NCBI GenBank assembly: GCA_051294375.1
Contig: CM119264.1
Location: forward strand, 8,129,051 to 8,193,050
Origin: Paraspadella gotoi
Lineage: Eukaryota; Chaetognatha
Reading direction: 5' to 3'
DNA length: 64,000 nucleotides
This document shows, in pieces, positions 63,986-64,000 of the stretch. The number at the start of each line of letters is the position of its first letter. Position 1 is the first letter of the stretch. A program made the translations under genes and the position numbers. The notes beneath the pieces were generated by a model. That model was not told where the DNA came from, ran no database searches, and saw nothing but the letters and a program-made list of their open reading frames with translations.

Positions 63986-64000
63986 GGTCCTTGTGGTCGG

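Overview
The window is animal (metazoan) nuclear DNA, probably from an invertebrate. Every confident gene is a spliced eukaryotic gene with GT-AG introns and a few GC-AG introns, and the families are animal ones: PGM1-type phosphoglucomutase, neuropathy target esterase, CALHM channel, Rab3-type GTPase and a receptor guanylyl cyclase. I cannot name the species from sequence alone. No bacterial features, CRISPR arrays or confident functional tRNA or rRNA genes were seen. Exon borders below were assigned by eye from splice signals, reading-frame phase and family knowledge.

Layout. (1) 1-3506, plus strand: 3' part of an unrecognised gene. (2) 3789-6937, plus: complete phosphoglucomutase in 11 exons. 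(3) 7381-29882, plus: neuropathy target esterase (PNPLA6/7, Swiss cheese) in about 37 exons, with a large low-complexity C-terminal extension. Two complete or nearly complete genes lie on the opposite strand inside its introns: a CALHM-family channel (9279-10833) and a Rab3-type GTPase (21891-23156). (4) 30954-58974, minus: a receptor-type guanylyl cyclase about 28 kb long, with signal peptide, extracellular ligand-binding-like region, one membrane span, kinase-homology region, coiled coil and cyclase domain. (5) About 60084-62480, minus: a very acidic low-complexity protein. The last 1.3 kb shows no gene I can support.

The rest is dominated by interspersed repeats, many nested in one another: a hAT-like MITE with an 8-bp target duplication, Tc1/mariner-like MITEs, a MITE family carrying a TCCG microsatellite and a variable number of internal ~130-bp units, a tRNA-derived SINE, other short families, and a minisatellite. 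The most unusual are elements made of long inverted arms (11237-13017 and 43497-45076). Each arm carries a hammerhead-ribozyme-like core, and a conserved ~36-bp extension lies outside one arm. This looks like the inverted-repeat layout of Penelope-like retroelements, but no reverse transcriptase was seen inside them.

The host genes do not form an obvious pathway. Several act in lipid, calcium or cyclic-nucleotide signalling and exocytosis, but their adjacency may be accidental.
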